A stretch of DNA of 45,019 bases from an uncultured Oscillibacter sp. (GTDB lineage: Bacteria; Bacillota; Clostridia; Oscillospirales; Oscillospiraceae). This document shows positions 1 through 8,594 of the stretch, in pieces; the stretch's first letter is position 1; each line of letters opens with the position of its first letter. The stretch is from contig NZ_UQXD01000016.1 in NCBI RefSeq assembly GCF_900544955.1, forward strand, positions 1 through 45,019, read 5' to 3'. A program made the translations under genes and the position numbers. The notes under the pieces are model-generated. The model ran no database searches. It saw only the letters and a program-made list of their open reading frames with translations, and was not told the DNA's origin.

Positions 1-42
1 GCTTCTGTTCTGCAAAGATTTTTAGACAATCAAAAATTTTGT

Positions 43-70
43 TTGCTTTCACCAAAAGCTGTGGTATCAT
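43..70 (+). promoter_or_regulatory. promoter of the nucleobase permease
   Basis: TTGCTT at 43-48 and TATCAT at 65-70 are separated by 16 bp. The predicted leader is only about 45 nt, and I see no purine riboswitch in it. Confidence 0.55.
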
Positions 71-122
71 AGAGGAGAAATCGGAAAAAACGACGAACAG
101 GGTTTGAAAGGGGAACACCGCC

Positions 123-1472
123 ATGGAAATACCCAACTCCCGCAGTCTGCTGTTTCAGTTCCGGGGCGTCCCGCCGCTGGGCACCTCCGTCTCTCTGGCG
201 TTTCAGCATCTGGTGGCCATGATTGTGGGCTGCGTCACGCCGCCCATCATCATCGCCGGGGCCGTGGGGCTGGGCCAGGCGGACCGGGTGCTGCTGATCC
301 AGGCCTCCCTGGTGATGTCCGCCGTGTGCACGCTGTTCCAGCTCTTCCCCATCGGGGGGCGGTTCGGCTCCGGTCTGCCGGTGATTCTGGGGGTCAGCTT
401 TGCCTATGTGCCCAGCATGCAGGCCATCGCCGCCTCCGGCGGCGGCATCTCCGCCATTGCCGGAGCCATGCTGGTGGGCGGCGTGGTGGCGATTCTGGTG
501 GGGGTGTTCGTCAAGCGCATCCGCCTGCTGTTCCCGCCGGTCATCACTGGGACGGTGGTCTTCACCATCGGCCTCTCCCTCTACCCCACCGCTATCAACT
601 ACATGGCCGGCGGCACCGGAAACACGGCAGAGGCCGTGGCGGCCAAGGGCCTTTCGGAGGCGCTGGTCTACGGCTCCTGGCAGAACTGGCTGGTGGCCGC
701 CCTGACGCTGACGGCGGTGATGGTGCTGAACCACTATGGGAAGGGACTTTGCAAGCTGGCCTCCATCCTGCTGGGCATGGTGTTCGGATACGGCGTGGCG
801 GCGCTCTTCGGCATGGTGAGCTTTGCCGACGTGGGGACGGCGGCCTGGTTCTCCCTGCCCCGCTTTCTCCACTTCGGCGTCAGCTTCGACGCCCCCAGCT
901 GCATCGCGGTGGGGCTGCTGTTCGCCATCAACTCCATTCAGGCCATCGGGGATTTCACCGCCACCACCGTGGGCGGCATGGACCGGGACCCCACGGACCG
1001 GGAGCTCCAGGGCGGCATCATCGCCTACGGCGCCACCAACATCCTGACGGCCCTCTTCGGCGGCCTGCCCACCGCCACCTATTCCCAAAACGTGGGCATC
1101 GTCACCACCAACCGGGTGGTGAACCGGACGGTGTTTGCCCTGGCGGGGGGCTTTCTGCTGCTGGCGGGGGTGTCCCCCAAATTTGCGGCGGTGCTGACCA
1201 CCATTCCCCAGTGCGTGCTGGGGGGCGCCACCATCACCGTGTTTTCCACCATCGCCATGACCGGCATGAAGCTCATCGCGTCCCAGGAGCTGACCGCCCG
1301 GAACACCACCATCGTGGGGCTGTCCGCCGCCCTGGGCGTGGGGATCTCCCAGGCCAGCGCCGCGCTGAGCCAGTTTCCGGAGGCGGTGACCATGATCTTC
1401 GGCAAGTCTCCGGTGGTGATCGCCACGCTGATGGCGGTGCTGCTGAATTTGATTCTGCCGCGGGAGAAGTGA
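123..1472 (+). CDS. nucleobase:cation symporter-2 family (xanthine/uracil/urate-type) permease
   Basis: This 449-residue integral membrane protein should import a purine or pyrimidine base with H+ or Na+. It has the alternating hydrophobic segments of the NCS2 family. The family's conserved stretches are present: NSIQAIGDFTATT near residues 270-280, corresponding to the usual ESxGDxxA region, and SQNVGIVTTNRVVNR near 320-335, corresponding to the QNxGxxxxT motif. The length is normal for XanP/PbuX/UraA relatives. The ATG is preceded by AAAGGGG with 9-nt spacing. The gene is monocistronic and ends in a strong hairpin. The exact substrate cannot be read from the sequence. The purine phosphorylase deoD 42 kb away is not evidence of linkage. 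Confidence 0.85.
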   Translation: MEIPNSRSLLFQFRGVPPLGTSVSLAFQHLVAMIVGCVTPPIIIAGAVGLGQADRVLLIQASLVMSAVCTLFQLFPIGGRFGSGLPVILGVSFAYVPSMQAIAASGGGISAIAGAMLVGGVVAILVGVFVKRIRLLFPPVITGTVVFTIGLSLYPTAINYMAGGTGNTAEAVAAKGLSEALVYGSWQNWLVAALTLTAVMVLNHYGKGLCKLASILLGMVFGYGVAALFGMVSFADVGTAAWFSLPRFLHFGVSFDAPSCIAVGLLFAINSIQAIGDFTATTVGGMDRDPTDRELQGGIIAYGATNILTALFGGLPTATYSQNVGIVTTNRVVNRTVFALAGGFLLLAGVSPKFAAVLTTIPQCVLGGATITVFSTIAMTGMKLIASQELTARNTTIVGLSAALGVGISQASAALSQFPEAVTMIFGKSPVVIATLMAVLLNLILPREK

Positions 1473-1476
1473 AAAG

Positions 1477-1506
1477 AGGCCGGTCCGGCGTTTGCCGGAC
1501 CGGCCT
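1477..1506 (+). terminator. hairpin terminator after the permease
   Basis: A perfect 13-bp stem (1477-1489 with 1494-1506) has a GTTT loop and begins 5 nt after the stop codon. Its stem shares CCGGTCCGGC with the hairpin at 1690-1727 at the far end of this intergenic region. Confidence 0.8.
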
Positions 1507-1689
1507 TCCTGCGTTCCCGGGAGAGTGGGGGATGGCCGCGTTCTGCGCGGTCGTCCCTCACCCCCCGTGGGGCGGCGTTCTCCCGCCCCTGCGCCGATGC
1601 GCGGATTTTCCCGTCCTGCCCCTGGGGCGAAACTCCCCCGCTCCCCACCGGGGCACGGCGGCCCCATGTGGAACAACCCCCCAGAATCC
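1507..1689. other. non-coding interior between two related hairpins
   Basis: This GC-rich stretch between convergent genes has no credible gene. It is bracketed by two hairpins sharing a stem sequence, like the intergenic regions at 6340-6566, 17386-17652 and 43895-44129. Unlike those three, I could not find the common inner core here, so membership of that family is doubtful. Confidence 0.35.
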
Positions 1690-1727
1690 AAGCAGCCGGT
1701 CCGGCCTGACGGCCAAACCGGCTGCTT
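1690..1727 (-). terminator. hairpin terminator after the MATE gene
   Basis: The outer stem AAGCAGCCGGT (1690-1700) pairs with ACCGGCTGCTT (1717-1727) and encloses a smaller CCGGCC/GGCC helix. It lies 14 bp beyond the stop of the MATE gene on the minus strand. Confidence 0.65.
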
Positions 1728-1740
1728 TGGAAGCGGTGCG

Positions 1741-3129
1741 CTATTTCCCGGAGGGATCCCCCTCCAGCTCCGCCATGCTCTTTTTGAATTGAAGGGCAAA
1801 CAGAATCGCCGTGGTGCACACCGCCAGAAAGTCCGCCACCGGCTCCGCCAGGAACACGGCGAAGGCCTTGTTGGCAAAGAAATTGGGCAGGATATAGATC
1901 AGGGGCACCAGCAGGATGATTTTCCGCAGCACTGCCAAAAACAGGGAGGTCTTGGCGTTGCCCAGGGCGATAAAGGTCTGCTGGCAGGCGATCTGAACGC
2001 CGAAAATGCCGGTGGCGGCCATATAGATCCGCAGGGCCCAGGCGGCGTAGTTCACCAGGTCGGGGTTGCTGTTGAAAATCAGGGCGAACATCCGGGGGAA
2101 CAGCTGCACCAGAATCCACAGCGCCAAGGAGTAGGTGACGCAGGCTTTCAGCAGGCAGAGGAAGGCCGCCCGCACCCGGTGGGCGTTCCGGGCGCCGAAG
2201 TTGTAGCTGATGATGGGCTGGGCCCCCTGGGTCAGGCCCTGGAGAGGCATCATGGCGAACTGCATGATGCTGGTGAGCACCGTCATGGCGCCAACGGCGA
2301 TGTCCCCGCCGTACTTCAGCAAAGAGGAGTTGAAGCACACGGCGATGAGGCTCTCCGTGGACTGCATGATGAAGGGGGCCAGGCCCAGGGCCAGACAGGG
2401 CAGGACCACCTTGGCCTGGGGCCGCAGGTCCTCCCGCCGCAGCCGCCACTTGGTCTGCTTCCCCAGCAGGAACCGCAGGACCCACACCGCCGACACCGCC
2501 TGGGACAAGATGGTGGCCAGCGCCGCCCCCCGGACGCCCATGTTCAGCCCGAAGATGAAGATGGGGTCCAAAATGGTGTTCAAAACGGCACCGATCAGCA
2601 CCGTTTTCATGCTGACGGTGGTGAAGCCCTGGGCGGTGATATAGGCGTTCATACCCAGGGTCAGCTCCACAAAAACGGTGCCCAGGGCGTAAATCCGCAT
2701 GTAGTCCAGGGCGTAGCCGATGGTGTTCTCACTGGCGCCGAAGGTCAGCAGCAGGGGCCTGGCATACACCCGGAACACCACCGACAGCACCAGGGACACC
2801 ACCAGCAGCATGGTGAAGCAGTTGCCCATGATGTGCTCCGACTGACGCACGTCGCCCCGCCCCTCGGAGATGGAGGCCCGGGGGGCGCCGCCCATGGCCA
2901 GCAGGGCCGCGAAGGCGGAGATCACCATGATGATGGGCAGGCAGACGCCCACGCCGGTGAGGGCCAATTGGCCCACGGTGTCCACCGGCGTCATGTGGCC
3001 GATGTACACCCGGTCCACCAGGTTGTAGAGCATGTTGACGATCTGGGAGGTGATGGTGGGCAGCGCCAGGGAAAACAGCAGCTTCCCCACGCTCCCCGTG
3101 CCCAGATCCACGCCTTTTGGTCCGCTCAT
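1741..3129 (-). CDS. MATE family multidrug/cation efflux transporter
   Basis: This 462-residue, 12-segment membrane protein of the MATE family should export drugs or organic cations using a Na+ or H+ gradient. Typical features are the N-terminal half starting GKLLFSLALPTITSQIVNMLYNLVDRVYIG, the GAPRASISEGRGD segment, and the second-half repeat around GLTQGAQPIISYNFGA. The length is normal. Its ATG (3127-3129) overlaps the TGA of the upstream MarR gene in an ATGA junction, so translation is probably coupled. A MarR-MATE pair suggests drug-inducible expression. Confidence 0.9.
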   Translation of the reverse strand: MSGPKGVDLGTGSVGKLLFSLALPTITSQIVNMLYNLVDRVYIGHMTPVDTVGQLALTGVGVCLPIIMVISAFAALLAMGGAPRASISEGRGDVRQSEHIMGNCFTMLLVVSLVLSVVFRVYARPLLLTFGASENTIGYALDYMRIYALGTVFVELTLGMNAYITAQGFTTVSMKTVLIGAVLNTILDPIFIFGLNMGVRGAALATILSQAVSAVWVLRFLLGKQTKWRLRREDLRPQAKVVLPCLALGLAPFIMQSTESLIAVCFNSSLLKYGGDIAVGAMTVLTSIMQFAMMPLQGLTQGAQPIISYNFGARNAHRVRAAFLCLLKACVTYSLALWILVQLFPRMFALIFNSNPDLVNYAAWALRIYMAATGIFGVQIACQQTFIALGNAKTSLFLAVLRKIILLVPLIYILPNFFANKAFAVFLAEPVADFLAVCTTAILFALQFKKSMAELEGDPSGK

Positions 3130-3575
3130 CTGCCGCCCTCCTCCGCCAAAGCGTCTCCGTTGTCCAGCACCCGCTCCAAAAAGGCCTGGAACTGTTCCGA
3201 TTCCTCCGGGGAAAAGCCGGAGAACAGCCGGGCAGCGCAGGCGCTCTGCACCGCCTGGGCCCGCCGGGCCAGAGGCAGGGCCTCCTCCGCCAGGGCCAGG
3301 TGGACGATCCGCCGGTCCGTCCCGTCGGGCCTGCGGTGCAGCAGCCCCTGGGCCGCCAGCAGCTCCACCGCCTGGGACACCTGGGACTTGGACAGGCCCC
3401 GGAACTCCGTCACGTCCCGGGCGGTATCATAGCCGGGGTTGTTGCTCAAAAACAGCAGCACGTTCATCTCCCGCATGGACAGGCCGCTCTGGGCCAGCAG
3501 CGGCGCAAATTGGCGGGCATAAAACCGCCCGAACTGCTGATAGAATTGCAGCAGACGGGTATAGGATATGGCCAT
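3126..3575 (-). CDS. MarR family transcriptional regulator
   Basis: This is a 149-residue winged-helix protein. The segment SGLSMREMNVLLFLSNNPGYDTARDV followed by SKSQVSQAVELLAAQGLLHRRPDGTDRR is the MarR helix-turn-helix and wing with its usual D-x-R-D/R-R tip. I start at the ATG at 3573-3575 because CGGAGGTG lies just upstream. The longer open frame back to 3680 runs through the promoter and is not needed. It is the first gene of a two-gene unit with the MATE pump and probably represses its own operon. Confidence 0.88.
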   Translation of the reverse strand: MAISYTRLLQFYQQFGRFYARQFAPLLAQSGLSMREMNVLLFLSNNPGYDTARDVTEFRGLSKSQVSQAVELLAAQGLLHRRPDGTDRRIVHLALAEEALPLARRAQAVQSACAARLFSGFSPEESEQFQAFLERVLDNGDALAEEGGR

Positions 3576-3626
3576 GGGACACCTCCGTTTGTTTTGCAAA
3601 AAACAGTTTTGAACAGAACAGTTACT

Positions 3627-3655
3627 ACCATACCACCCAAAGGCGGACCTGTCAA
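3627..3655 (-). promoter_or_regulatory. promoter of the marR-MATE operon
   Basis: Read on the minus strand: TTGACA (3650-3655), 17 bp, TATGGT (3627-3632). The following leader contains a direct AACTGTT repeat (3603-3622 region) that could be a MarR operator, though this is weak evidence. Confidence 0.75.
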
Positions 3656-3673
3656 GAGGAAGGCGTTTGGGCA

Positions 3674-3702
3674 TTGACAAACAGCGGCAGACGCGGTATG
3701 AT
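3674..3702 (+). promoter_or_regulatory. promoter of the degV-like gene
   Basis: TTGACA (3674-3679), 17 bp, TATGAT (3697-3702). It is back to back with the marR promoter, with 18 bp between the two -35 boxes. Confidence 0.75.
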
Positions 3703-3746
3703 GGTGTAAAATATGATATACAAAACTATATTACAAGGAGAATCAT

Positions 3747-4592
3747 ATGACTTGGAATATTGTGTGTGACAGCAGCTGCGACCTGCGGACCAGCGACTTC
3801 GAGAGCGAGCTGATGCGGTTTGAGACGGTGCCGCTGCGGCTGCAGGTGGGCGAGCGGGAATTCGTGGACAACGACCAACTGGAAGTGGGGGAGCTGCTGG
3901 CGGCCATGGCCGCGGAGAAGAGCGCCTCCTCCACCGCCTGCCCCTCCCCGGCGGCCTTTGCCCGGGCCTTTGAAAAGGGGGACCGGACGGTGTGCTTCAC
4001 CATCTCCTGCAACCTCTCCGGCACGTACAACGCCGCCGTACTGGGCCGGGAGATGGTGCTGGAGGAGCACCCGGAGAAGGAGATCTGCATCATCGACTCC
4101 AAGGCCACCGCCGGGGCGATGGTGCTGCTGATCCGCCGGGCCAGGGAGCTGGTGGAGGCGGACCCCGAGGCGGAGTTTGAGGACATCTGCAATCAGCTGC
4201 GGGTGTACCAGGCGGCGCTGCGGACCTGCTTCACCCTGGAGAGCTTCGACAACCTCATTAAAAACGGGCGGATGCGCCCGCTGGTCGGCACGCTGCTCCA
4301 CACGCTGGGCATCCACGTCATCGCCGAGGCCACGCTGCAGGGCACCATCCATGTGGCGGATAAGGCCCGGGGGGAGGCCAAGACCTACAAGGCCCTCACG
4401 GCCCTGATGGCGGCCAGCAAGGACTGCGCCGGGGGAGAGGTGGTCATCTCCCACTGCGAGAATCTGGCGGGGGCCCTGCGGCTGAAGGAGCAGATTCTGG
4501 CGGACCTGCCGGTAAAGCGGGTGGATATCCTGCCCTGCCGGGGGCTCACCAGCTTTTACGCCATGGAAAAGGGCCTCATTGTGGGCTATTGA
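3747..4592 (+). CDS. DegV family fatty-acid-binding protein
   Basis: This 281-residue cytosolic protein belongs to the DegV/EDD family. In Gram-positive bacteria these proteins bind a fatty acid and present it to a fatty acid kinase. The family landmarks are all present: the start VCDSSCDL, the ACPSP loop near residue 66, TISCNLSGTYNAA near 90, the DS-x-A-T-A-G segment, and SFDNLIKNGRM near 170-180. The C-terminal GLTSFYAMEKGLIVGY is also typical. The start follows CAAGGAG. No fatty acid kinase gene lies nearby. Confidence 0.9.
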   Translation: MTWNIVCDSSCDLRTSDFESELMRFETVPLRLQVGEREFVDNDQLEVGELLAAMAAEKSASSTACPSPAAFARAFEKGDRTVCFTISCNLSGTYNAAVLGREMVLEEHPEKEICIIDSKATAGAMVLLIRRARELVEADPEAEFEDICNQLRVYQAALRTCFTLESFDNLIKNGRMRPLVGTLLHTLGIHVIAEATLQGTIHVADKARGEAKTYKALTALMAASKDCAGGEVVISHCENLAGALRLKEQILADLPVKRVDILPCRGLTSFYAMEKGLIVGY

Positions 4593-4616
4593 GGACCGCG
4601 CGGTTCCGGTTTTGTC

Positions 4617-4649
4617 AGGGCGTCCCCGCCGGATGGGCGGGGGCGCCCT
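4617..4649 (+). terminator. terminator after the degV-like gene
   Basis: AGGGCGTCCCCGCC (4617-4630) pairs with GGCGGGGGCGCCCT (4636-4649), allowing small mismatches, and is followed by TTTGT. Confidence 0.6.
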
Positions 4650-4680
4650 TTGTATTGCGGGGGCGGGGGCCCTGGGCGGA

Positions 4681-4716
4681 AAAAGAGCGCCGCGGCATCT
4701 GCCGCGGCGCTCTTTT
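4681..4716 (-). terminator. bidirectional terminator between degV-like and rubrerythrin genes
   Basis: A perfect 16-bp stem (4681-4696 with 4701-4716) has an ATCT loop and is flanked by an A-run on the left and a T-run on the right. It can therefore act for both convergent genes. Confidence 0.85.
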
Positions 4717-4726
4717 TGGAAGGTTT

Positions 4727-5341
4727 TCAGCGGTTCAGCACGGAGGCACCGCCGTAGGGGACCATCTCCAGGCGGATGAAAAAGCCCTGGTCGTGGTCGC
4801 AGACGGGGCAGCTCTTGGGGGCCTCCAGCCCCTCGTGGATGTGTCCGCAGTTCAGGCACATCCAGCCGCACTGGGTGTCGGAGACGAAGAGCTTGCCGCT
4901 CTCCAGCAGGTCCGCGAAGTGACCGAAGCGGTTGCCGTGGGTCTGCTCAATCCGGGCGATCTGCTGGAAGGAGGCGGCCACCGGGGCGAAGCCCTCCTCC
5001 CGGGCGGTTTCGCCGAAGGCCTTGTACACCGGGTCGAACTCCTCGTACTCGTTGTGCTGGGCGTAGCGCAGCAGCTGCACCACGTCGCGGGTGTAGTCCA
5101 CGGGGTAGCCGCCGTCAATCTGGACGGTCTGGCCCCCCAGCTCCTTCATGTGGTTGTAAAAGATTTCCGCGTGCTCCTTCTCCTGGCTGGCGGTGAACTG
5201 GAACACCGCCTCCAGCACGTGGAGCTTTTGCTGCTTGCACAGCGAGGCGGCGAAGGTGTAGCGGTTCCGGGCCTGGCTCTCGCCGGCGAAGGAGCGCATC
5301 AGGTTCTTCAAAGTCTCGCTGTCCTGAAAAGAAACGGCCAT
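4727..5341 (-). CDS. rbr: rubrerythrin
   Basis: This 204-residue non-haem iron protein reduces hydrogen peroxide in anaerobes. The N-terminal ferritin-like domain carries the di-iron ligands in ESQARNRY (about 20-27), EKEHAEIF (about 54-61), EEFDPVYK (about 100-107) and the later EQTHGNRF. The C-terminal rubredoxin-like domain has CLNCGHIH and CPVC, giving the two C-x2-C iron-ligand pairs. AGGAGGAA lies before the ATG. It is divergent from a thioredoxin-reductase-like gene, which fits an oxidative-stress locus. Confidence 0.93.
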   Translation of the reverse strand: MAVSFQDSETLKNLMRSFAGESQARNRYTFAASLCKQQKLHVLEAVFQFTASQEKEHAEIFYNHMKELGGQTVQIDGGYPVDYTRDVVQLLRYAQHNEYEEFDPVYKAFGETAREEGFAPVAASFQQIARIEQTHGNRFGHFADLLESGKLFVSDTQCGWMCLNCGHIHEGLEAPKSCPVCDHDQGFFIRLEMVPYGGASVLNR

Positions 5342-5428
5342 GGAAAGTTCCTCCTGCTTTCGTTGATGGGGGTATTTTTTGCAAAGCGGCGGATACTATG
5401 CATGATTTTCAACGGACGGAGGGGCCAT

Positions 5429-6334
5429 ATGGAGGATGTTTTGATCGTTGGCAGCGGCCCGGCGGGAGACGCCGCCGCCCTGTACGCCGCCCGGGCAGGG
5501 CTGCGGACGTTAGTGCTGGCGGGGACGGAGCCCGGCGGACAGCTGGGCACCACCGAGGAGGTGGAGAACTACCCCGGGGTGGAGCTGGTGGGCGGCATGG
5601 AGCTGGCGGAGCGGCTGCGCCGGGGAGCGGAGGCGGCCGGGGCGGTGTTCCGGTGGGAGGCGGCGTCGGCCCTGGCGCTGGCGGGGGAGGCCAAGCGGGC
5701 GGAGACGGCCCAAAATACCTATACCGCCCGGGCGGTGATCTGCGCCATGGGCGCGGCGCCCCGGCGGCTGGAGGTGCCGGGGGAGGAGGCCCTGCGGGGC
5801 CGGGGCGTCAGCTACTGCGCCACCTGCGACGGGGCCTTTTTCAAGGGAAAGACGGTGGTGGTGGCCGGAGGCGGCAACTCCGCGGCGGGAGAGGCGCTGA
5901 CGCTGTCCCGCCTGTGCCGGCAGGTGTACCTCCTCCACCGGCGGGACACCCTGCGGGCGGAGCGGCAGTACCTCCGCCGGCTGGAGGCGGCGGAGAACGT
6001 GGCTTTCCTCTGGAACGCCCGGGTGGAGGCCATCCTGGGGGAGAGCGCCGTCCAGGGCGCGGCCTACACGGACCTGCCCACGGGGGAGCGGCGGGAGGTG
6101 GCCTGCGACGGGGTGTTTGTGGCGATTGGCCGCCGTCCCAGCACGGCGCTGCTGGCGGGGCAGGTGGCCCTGGACGAGTGGGGATACGTGCTGGCGGACG
6201 AGACCACCCGGACGGAGGTGCCCGGGGTGTTCGCCGCCGGGGACCTGCGGGCCAAGCCCCTGCGGCAGATCGTCACCGCGGCGTCGGACGGCGCCGTGGC
6301 GGCCCACATGGCAGAGCGGTATCTGGACCGTTGA
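5429..6334 (+). CDS. trxB: thioredoxin reductase-like NAD(P)H-dependent flavoprotein
   Basis: This 301-residue two-domain pyridine nucleotide-disulphide oxidoreductase starts with the FAD-binding VGSGPAGDAAALYAARAG. It carries the redox pair in CATCDG (about residue 130), the NAD(P)H-binding VAGGGNSAAGEA, and the C-terminal GVFAAGDLRAKPLRQI that closes over FAD. The length is normal for low-molecular-weight TrxB. I chose the ATG at 5429 because GGAGGGG precedes it. An ATG at 5400 would add ten residues. No thioredoxin gene is adjacent, so the partner may be another disulphide protein. It is divergent from rubrerythrin. Confidence 0.88.
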   Translation: MEDVLIVGSGPAGDAAALYAARAGLRTLVLAGTEPGGQLGTTEEVENYPGVELVGGMELAERLRRGAEAAGAVFRWEAASALALAGEAKRAETAQNTYTARAVICAMGAAPRRLEVPGEEALRGRGVSYCATCDGAFFKGKTVVVAGGGNSAAGEALTLSRLCRQVYLLHRRDTLRAERQYLRRLEAAENVAFLWNARVEAILGESAVQGAAYTDLPTGERREVACDGVFVAIGRRPSTALLAGQVALDEWGYVLADETTRTEVPGVFAAGDLRAKPLRQIVTAASDGAVAAHMAERYLDR

Positions 6335-6339
6335 GACAG

Positions 6340-6363
6340 GCCCTCCGGCGTCAACCAGAGGGC
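6340..6363 (+). terminator. left hairpin of intergenic element A
   Basis: GCCCTCCGG (6340-6348) pairs with CCAGAGGGC (6355-6363) with one mismatch, directly after the trxB stop. The same stem sequence reappears at 6538-6566. Confidence 0.5.
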
Positions 6364-6537
6364 TTGCGACTGCCCGAGGGAGCCGCGGGTACGCGCCCGG
6401 GAGGAGTGCGGTCCGCCGGGAGCGCACCCGGGGATCGAAACGCCCGCTTTGCCGCGCACACGCCGCGGCAAAGCGGGATTCCCTTTGCGGCTCATGGTCC
6501 CGGCGGCGAACCGCTGGGAGACCTTATCGGCAAATGA
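6364..6537. repeat. intergenic element A (interior of a hairpin-bracketed family)
   Basis: This is a non-coding interior of about 174 bp. Its core is a perfect 14-bp stem CCCGCTTTGCCGCG/CGCGGCAAAGCGGG near 6443-6477. The core GCCGCGCACACGCCGCGG aligns with 17545-17562 and, with two changes, with 44021-44038. A second shared block, CGGCGGCGAACCGC, lies near 6501-6514 and near 17590-17603. Confidence 0.6.
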
Positions 6538-6566
6538 AAGCCCTCCGGCCATAGGCCGGAGGGCTT
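6538..6566 (-). terminator. terminator after the Na/Pi cotransporter gene (right hairpin of element A)
   Basis: AAGCCCTCCGGCC (6538-6550) pairs perfectly with GGCCGGAGGGCTT (6554-6566) around an ATA loop. It lies 13 bp beyond the minus-strand stop codon. Confidence 0.8.
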
Positions 6567-6579
6567 GTCCCTTTTTCGT

Positions 6580-8328
6580 TTAAGGGGTGGGCAGGCGGTA
6601 TTTCTGCATGTCCTGCTTCAGCGTGGTGTTGAAATCCCCTGCCACCTTGACGTCGTGGAGGTAGGCGTGGCGGTTCAGGCCGCCGTCTCGCTCTTCGATG
6701 ATGCATACGGCGATGTTGGAGCAGTGGTCGGACACCCGCTCGAAGTTGGTGAGCAGGTCGTTGAGGACGAAGCCCAATTGAATGGTGCACTCCCCGGTCT
6801 GGAGGCGGCGGATGTGACGCAGACGGATTTCCTCGATCAGCTGGTCGATGGTCTCCTCCAGGGGCTCCACGGTCCGGGCGGCCTGGGGATCGTCGGCGGA
6901 GAAGCAGGCGAAGGACAGCGCCATGATGTCCCGCAGGGCGTCCAGCAGCACCTGGAGCTCCGCCTCGGCGGTCCGGGAGAAGTGGAGGTCCTTCTCGTGG
7001 AGCTCCTGGGCGGACTCCTGGAGGTTCAGGGCGTGGTCGCCGATGCGCTCAAAGTCGCTGATGGCGTGGAGCAGGCGGGAGACGGTCTGGATGTCGCTCA
7101 TGGACACGCCGTGCTGGGAGATCTCCACCAGGTAGGCCCCCAAATGGTCCTCGTAGGTGTCCAGCTTGTCCTCATTGGAGAGAATCTGGGCCTCCCGGGT
7201 TTCCGTGTAGCCGGAGAGCTGGTCGATGGCGAGGAGCAGCGTCTCGTGGGCCAGTTTGCCCATGCGGTTGGCCATGGACACGCACTCGTTGATGGCCACG
7301 CCGGGGGTCCGCATCAGCAGGGGGTCCAGGAAGGCGAACTGCTCGGTCTTGTTCTCCGTCCGCACCAATCTCCGCGCCAGCTTTTCCAGCTGGCGGGAGA
7401 AGGGCAGGAGCAGCAGGGTGGTGAACACGTTGAACACGGTGTGGCACAGGGCGATGCCCACGGCGCCCACCGAGAACTCCATAAAGCCGAAGTGGAAGAT
7501 GGCGTGGCCGCCGTAGAAGAGGATCAGGCACACCAGGGTGCCGATGACGTTGAAGGAGATGTGGATGACCGCCACCCGTTTGGCGTTGCGGTTCACGCCA
7601 ATGGAGCTGAGCAGGGCGGTGACGCAGGTGCCGATGTTCTGGCCCATGATGATGGGAATGGCCATGCCGTAGGTGATGGAGCCAGTGAGGGCCAGGGCCT
7701 GTAAGATGCCCACGGACGCGGCGGAGGACTGGATGACGCCGGTGAACACCGCGCCCACCAGCACGCCCAAGAGGGGATTGTTGAAGGCAGTGAGCAGGCT
7801 GGAGAACTGGGGCATGTCGGCCAGGGGACTGACGGCCTGCTTCATCAGCTCCATGCCGTACATCAAAATGGCGAAGCCCACCATGATCCGGCCGATGTCC
7901 CGGCGGCGCTGCTTTTTGGACCCCATGATGAGGATGATGCCCGCCAGGGCCACCAGGGGGGAGAAATTCTCCGGTTTGAGCAGGTTGATGAACACGCTCT
8001 CGCTCTCAATGCCCGTCAGGGACAGGATCCAGGCGGTCAGGGTGGTGCCGATGTTGGAGCCCATGATGACGCCGATGGTCTGGCCCAGCTCCATGACGCC
8101 GGAGTTCACCAGGCCCACCAGCATCACCGTCATGGCGGAGGAGGACTGGATGGCGATGGTGATGCCGGCGCCCAGCAGCAGGCTCTTCAGGGGGCTGGAG
8201 GTCATGCGTTTCAGGAGGCGTTCCAATTTGCCGCCCGCCATCTTCTCCAGGCTCTTGGACATGGTGTTCATGCCGTAGAGGAAGAAGGCCAGGCCGCCGC
8301 AGAGGGTAAAGACAGAAAAGATGTCCAT
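6580..8328 (-). CDS. Na/Pi cotransporter family protein with C-terminal PhoU-like domain
   Basis: This 582-residue protein has a membrane half of the NptA/SLC34 type. It carries two inverted QSSS-type repeats (IAIQSSSAMTVMLVGLVNSG near residue 60 and TGVIQSSAASVGILQALALTG near 200). From about residue 350 it continues into a cytoplasmic helical PhoU-like domain, for example ISDFERIGDHALNLQ and LLTNFERVSDHCSNIA. Such proteins mediate or sense phosphate movement. The length matches the fused family. The start ATG follows AAAGGAG. A hairpin lies in the probable 5' leader at 8388-8415. Confidence 0.9.
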   Translation of the reverse strand: MDIFSVFTLCGGLAFFLYGMNTMSKSLEKMAGGKLERLLKRMTSSPLKSLLLGAGITIAIQSSSAMTVMLVGLVNSGVMELGQTIGVIMGSNIGTTLTAWILSLTGIESESVFINLLKPENFSPLVALAGIILIMGSKKQRRRDIGRIMVGFAILMYGMELMKQAVSPLADMPQFSSLLTAFNNPLLGVLVGAVFTGVIQSSAASVGILQALALTGSITYGMAIPIIMGQNIGTCVTALLSSIGVNRNAKRVAVIHISFNVIGTLVCLILFYGGHAIFHFGFMEFSVGAVGIALCHTVFNVFTTLLLLPFSRQLEKLARRLVRTENKTEQFAFLDPLLMRTPGVAINECVSMANRMGKLAHETLLLAIDQLSGYTETREAQILSNEDKLDTYEDHLGAYLVEISQHGVSMSDIQTVSRLLHAISDFERIGDHALNLQESAQELHEKDLHFSRTAEAELQVLLDALRDIMALSFACFSADDPQAARTVEPLEETIDQLIEEIRLRHIRRLQTGECTIQLGFVLNDLLTNFERVSDHCSNIAVCIIEERDGGLNRHAYLHDVKVAGDFNTTLKQDMQKYRLPTP

Positions 8329-8387
8329 GCCAATGCTCCTTTATCCGTTCCCATATTTACAAGATTTGCGCCGTGCCGCAAGGAAAC

Positions 8388-8415
8388 ACCATCAGCCGCC
8401 GCGGCGGCTAATGGT
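8388..8415 (-). promoter_or_regulatory. hairpin in the 5' leader of the Na/Pi cotransporter
   Basis: A 13-bp stem with one mismatch (8388-8400 with 8403-8415) lies 60 bp before the start codon on the minus strand, with no T-run after it. Its role is unknown. The rest of 8329-8563 shows no gene. Confidence 0.35.
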
Positions 8416-8563
8416 ATCAATCAGATATGCTTATGCAGCGAATCCATTATATATGTAAATGCCGGGGGAGGAAAGAGGCCGGGGCGATTTTTGTAAGAAA
8501 TGGGTAAAATGCCGGGGCGCGGCCGGGAGAAATGGGAAAAACTTTGTGAGAAACACAAAAAGA

Positions 8564-8588
8564 GGCGCCGGCCCTCCGGACCGGCGCC
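8564..8588 (-). terminator. terminator after the patatin-like gene
   Basis: GGCGCCGG/CCGGCGCC stem arms at 8564-8571 and 8581-8588. On the minus strand the stem is followed by TCTTTTTGTG, a good intrinsic terminator tail. Confidence 0.8.
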
Positions 8589-8594
8589 GCGGGA

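Noticed and set aside
1492..3432. A 646-codon plus-strand frame over the MATE and MarR genes
   Set aside because: GC-rich antisense artefact. The opposite strand has clear family motifs, overlapping stop/start codons and ribosome-binding sites.
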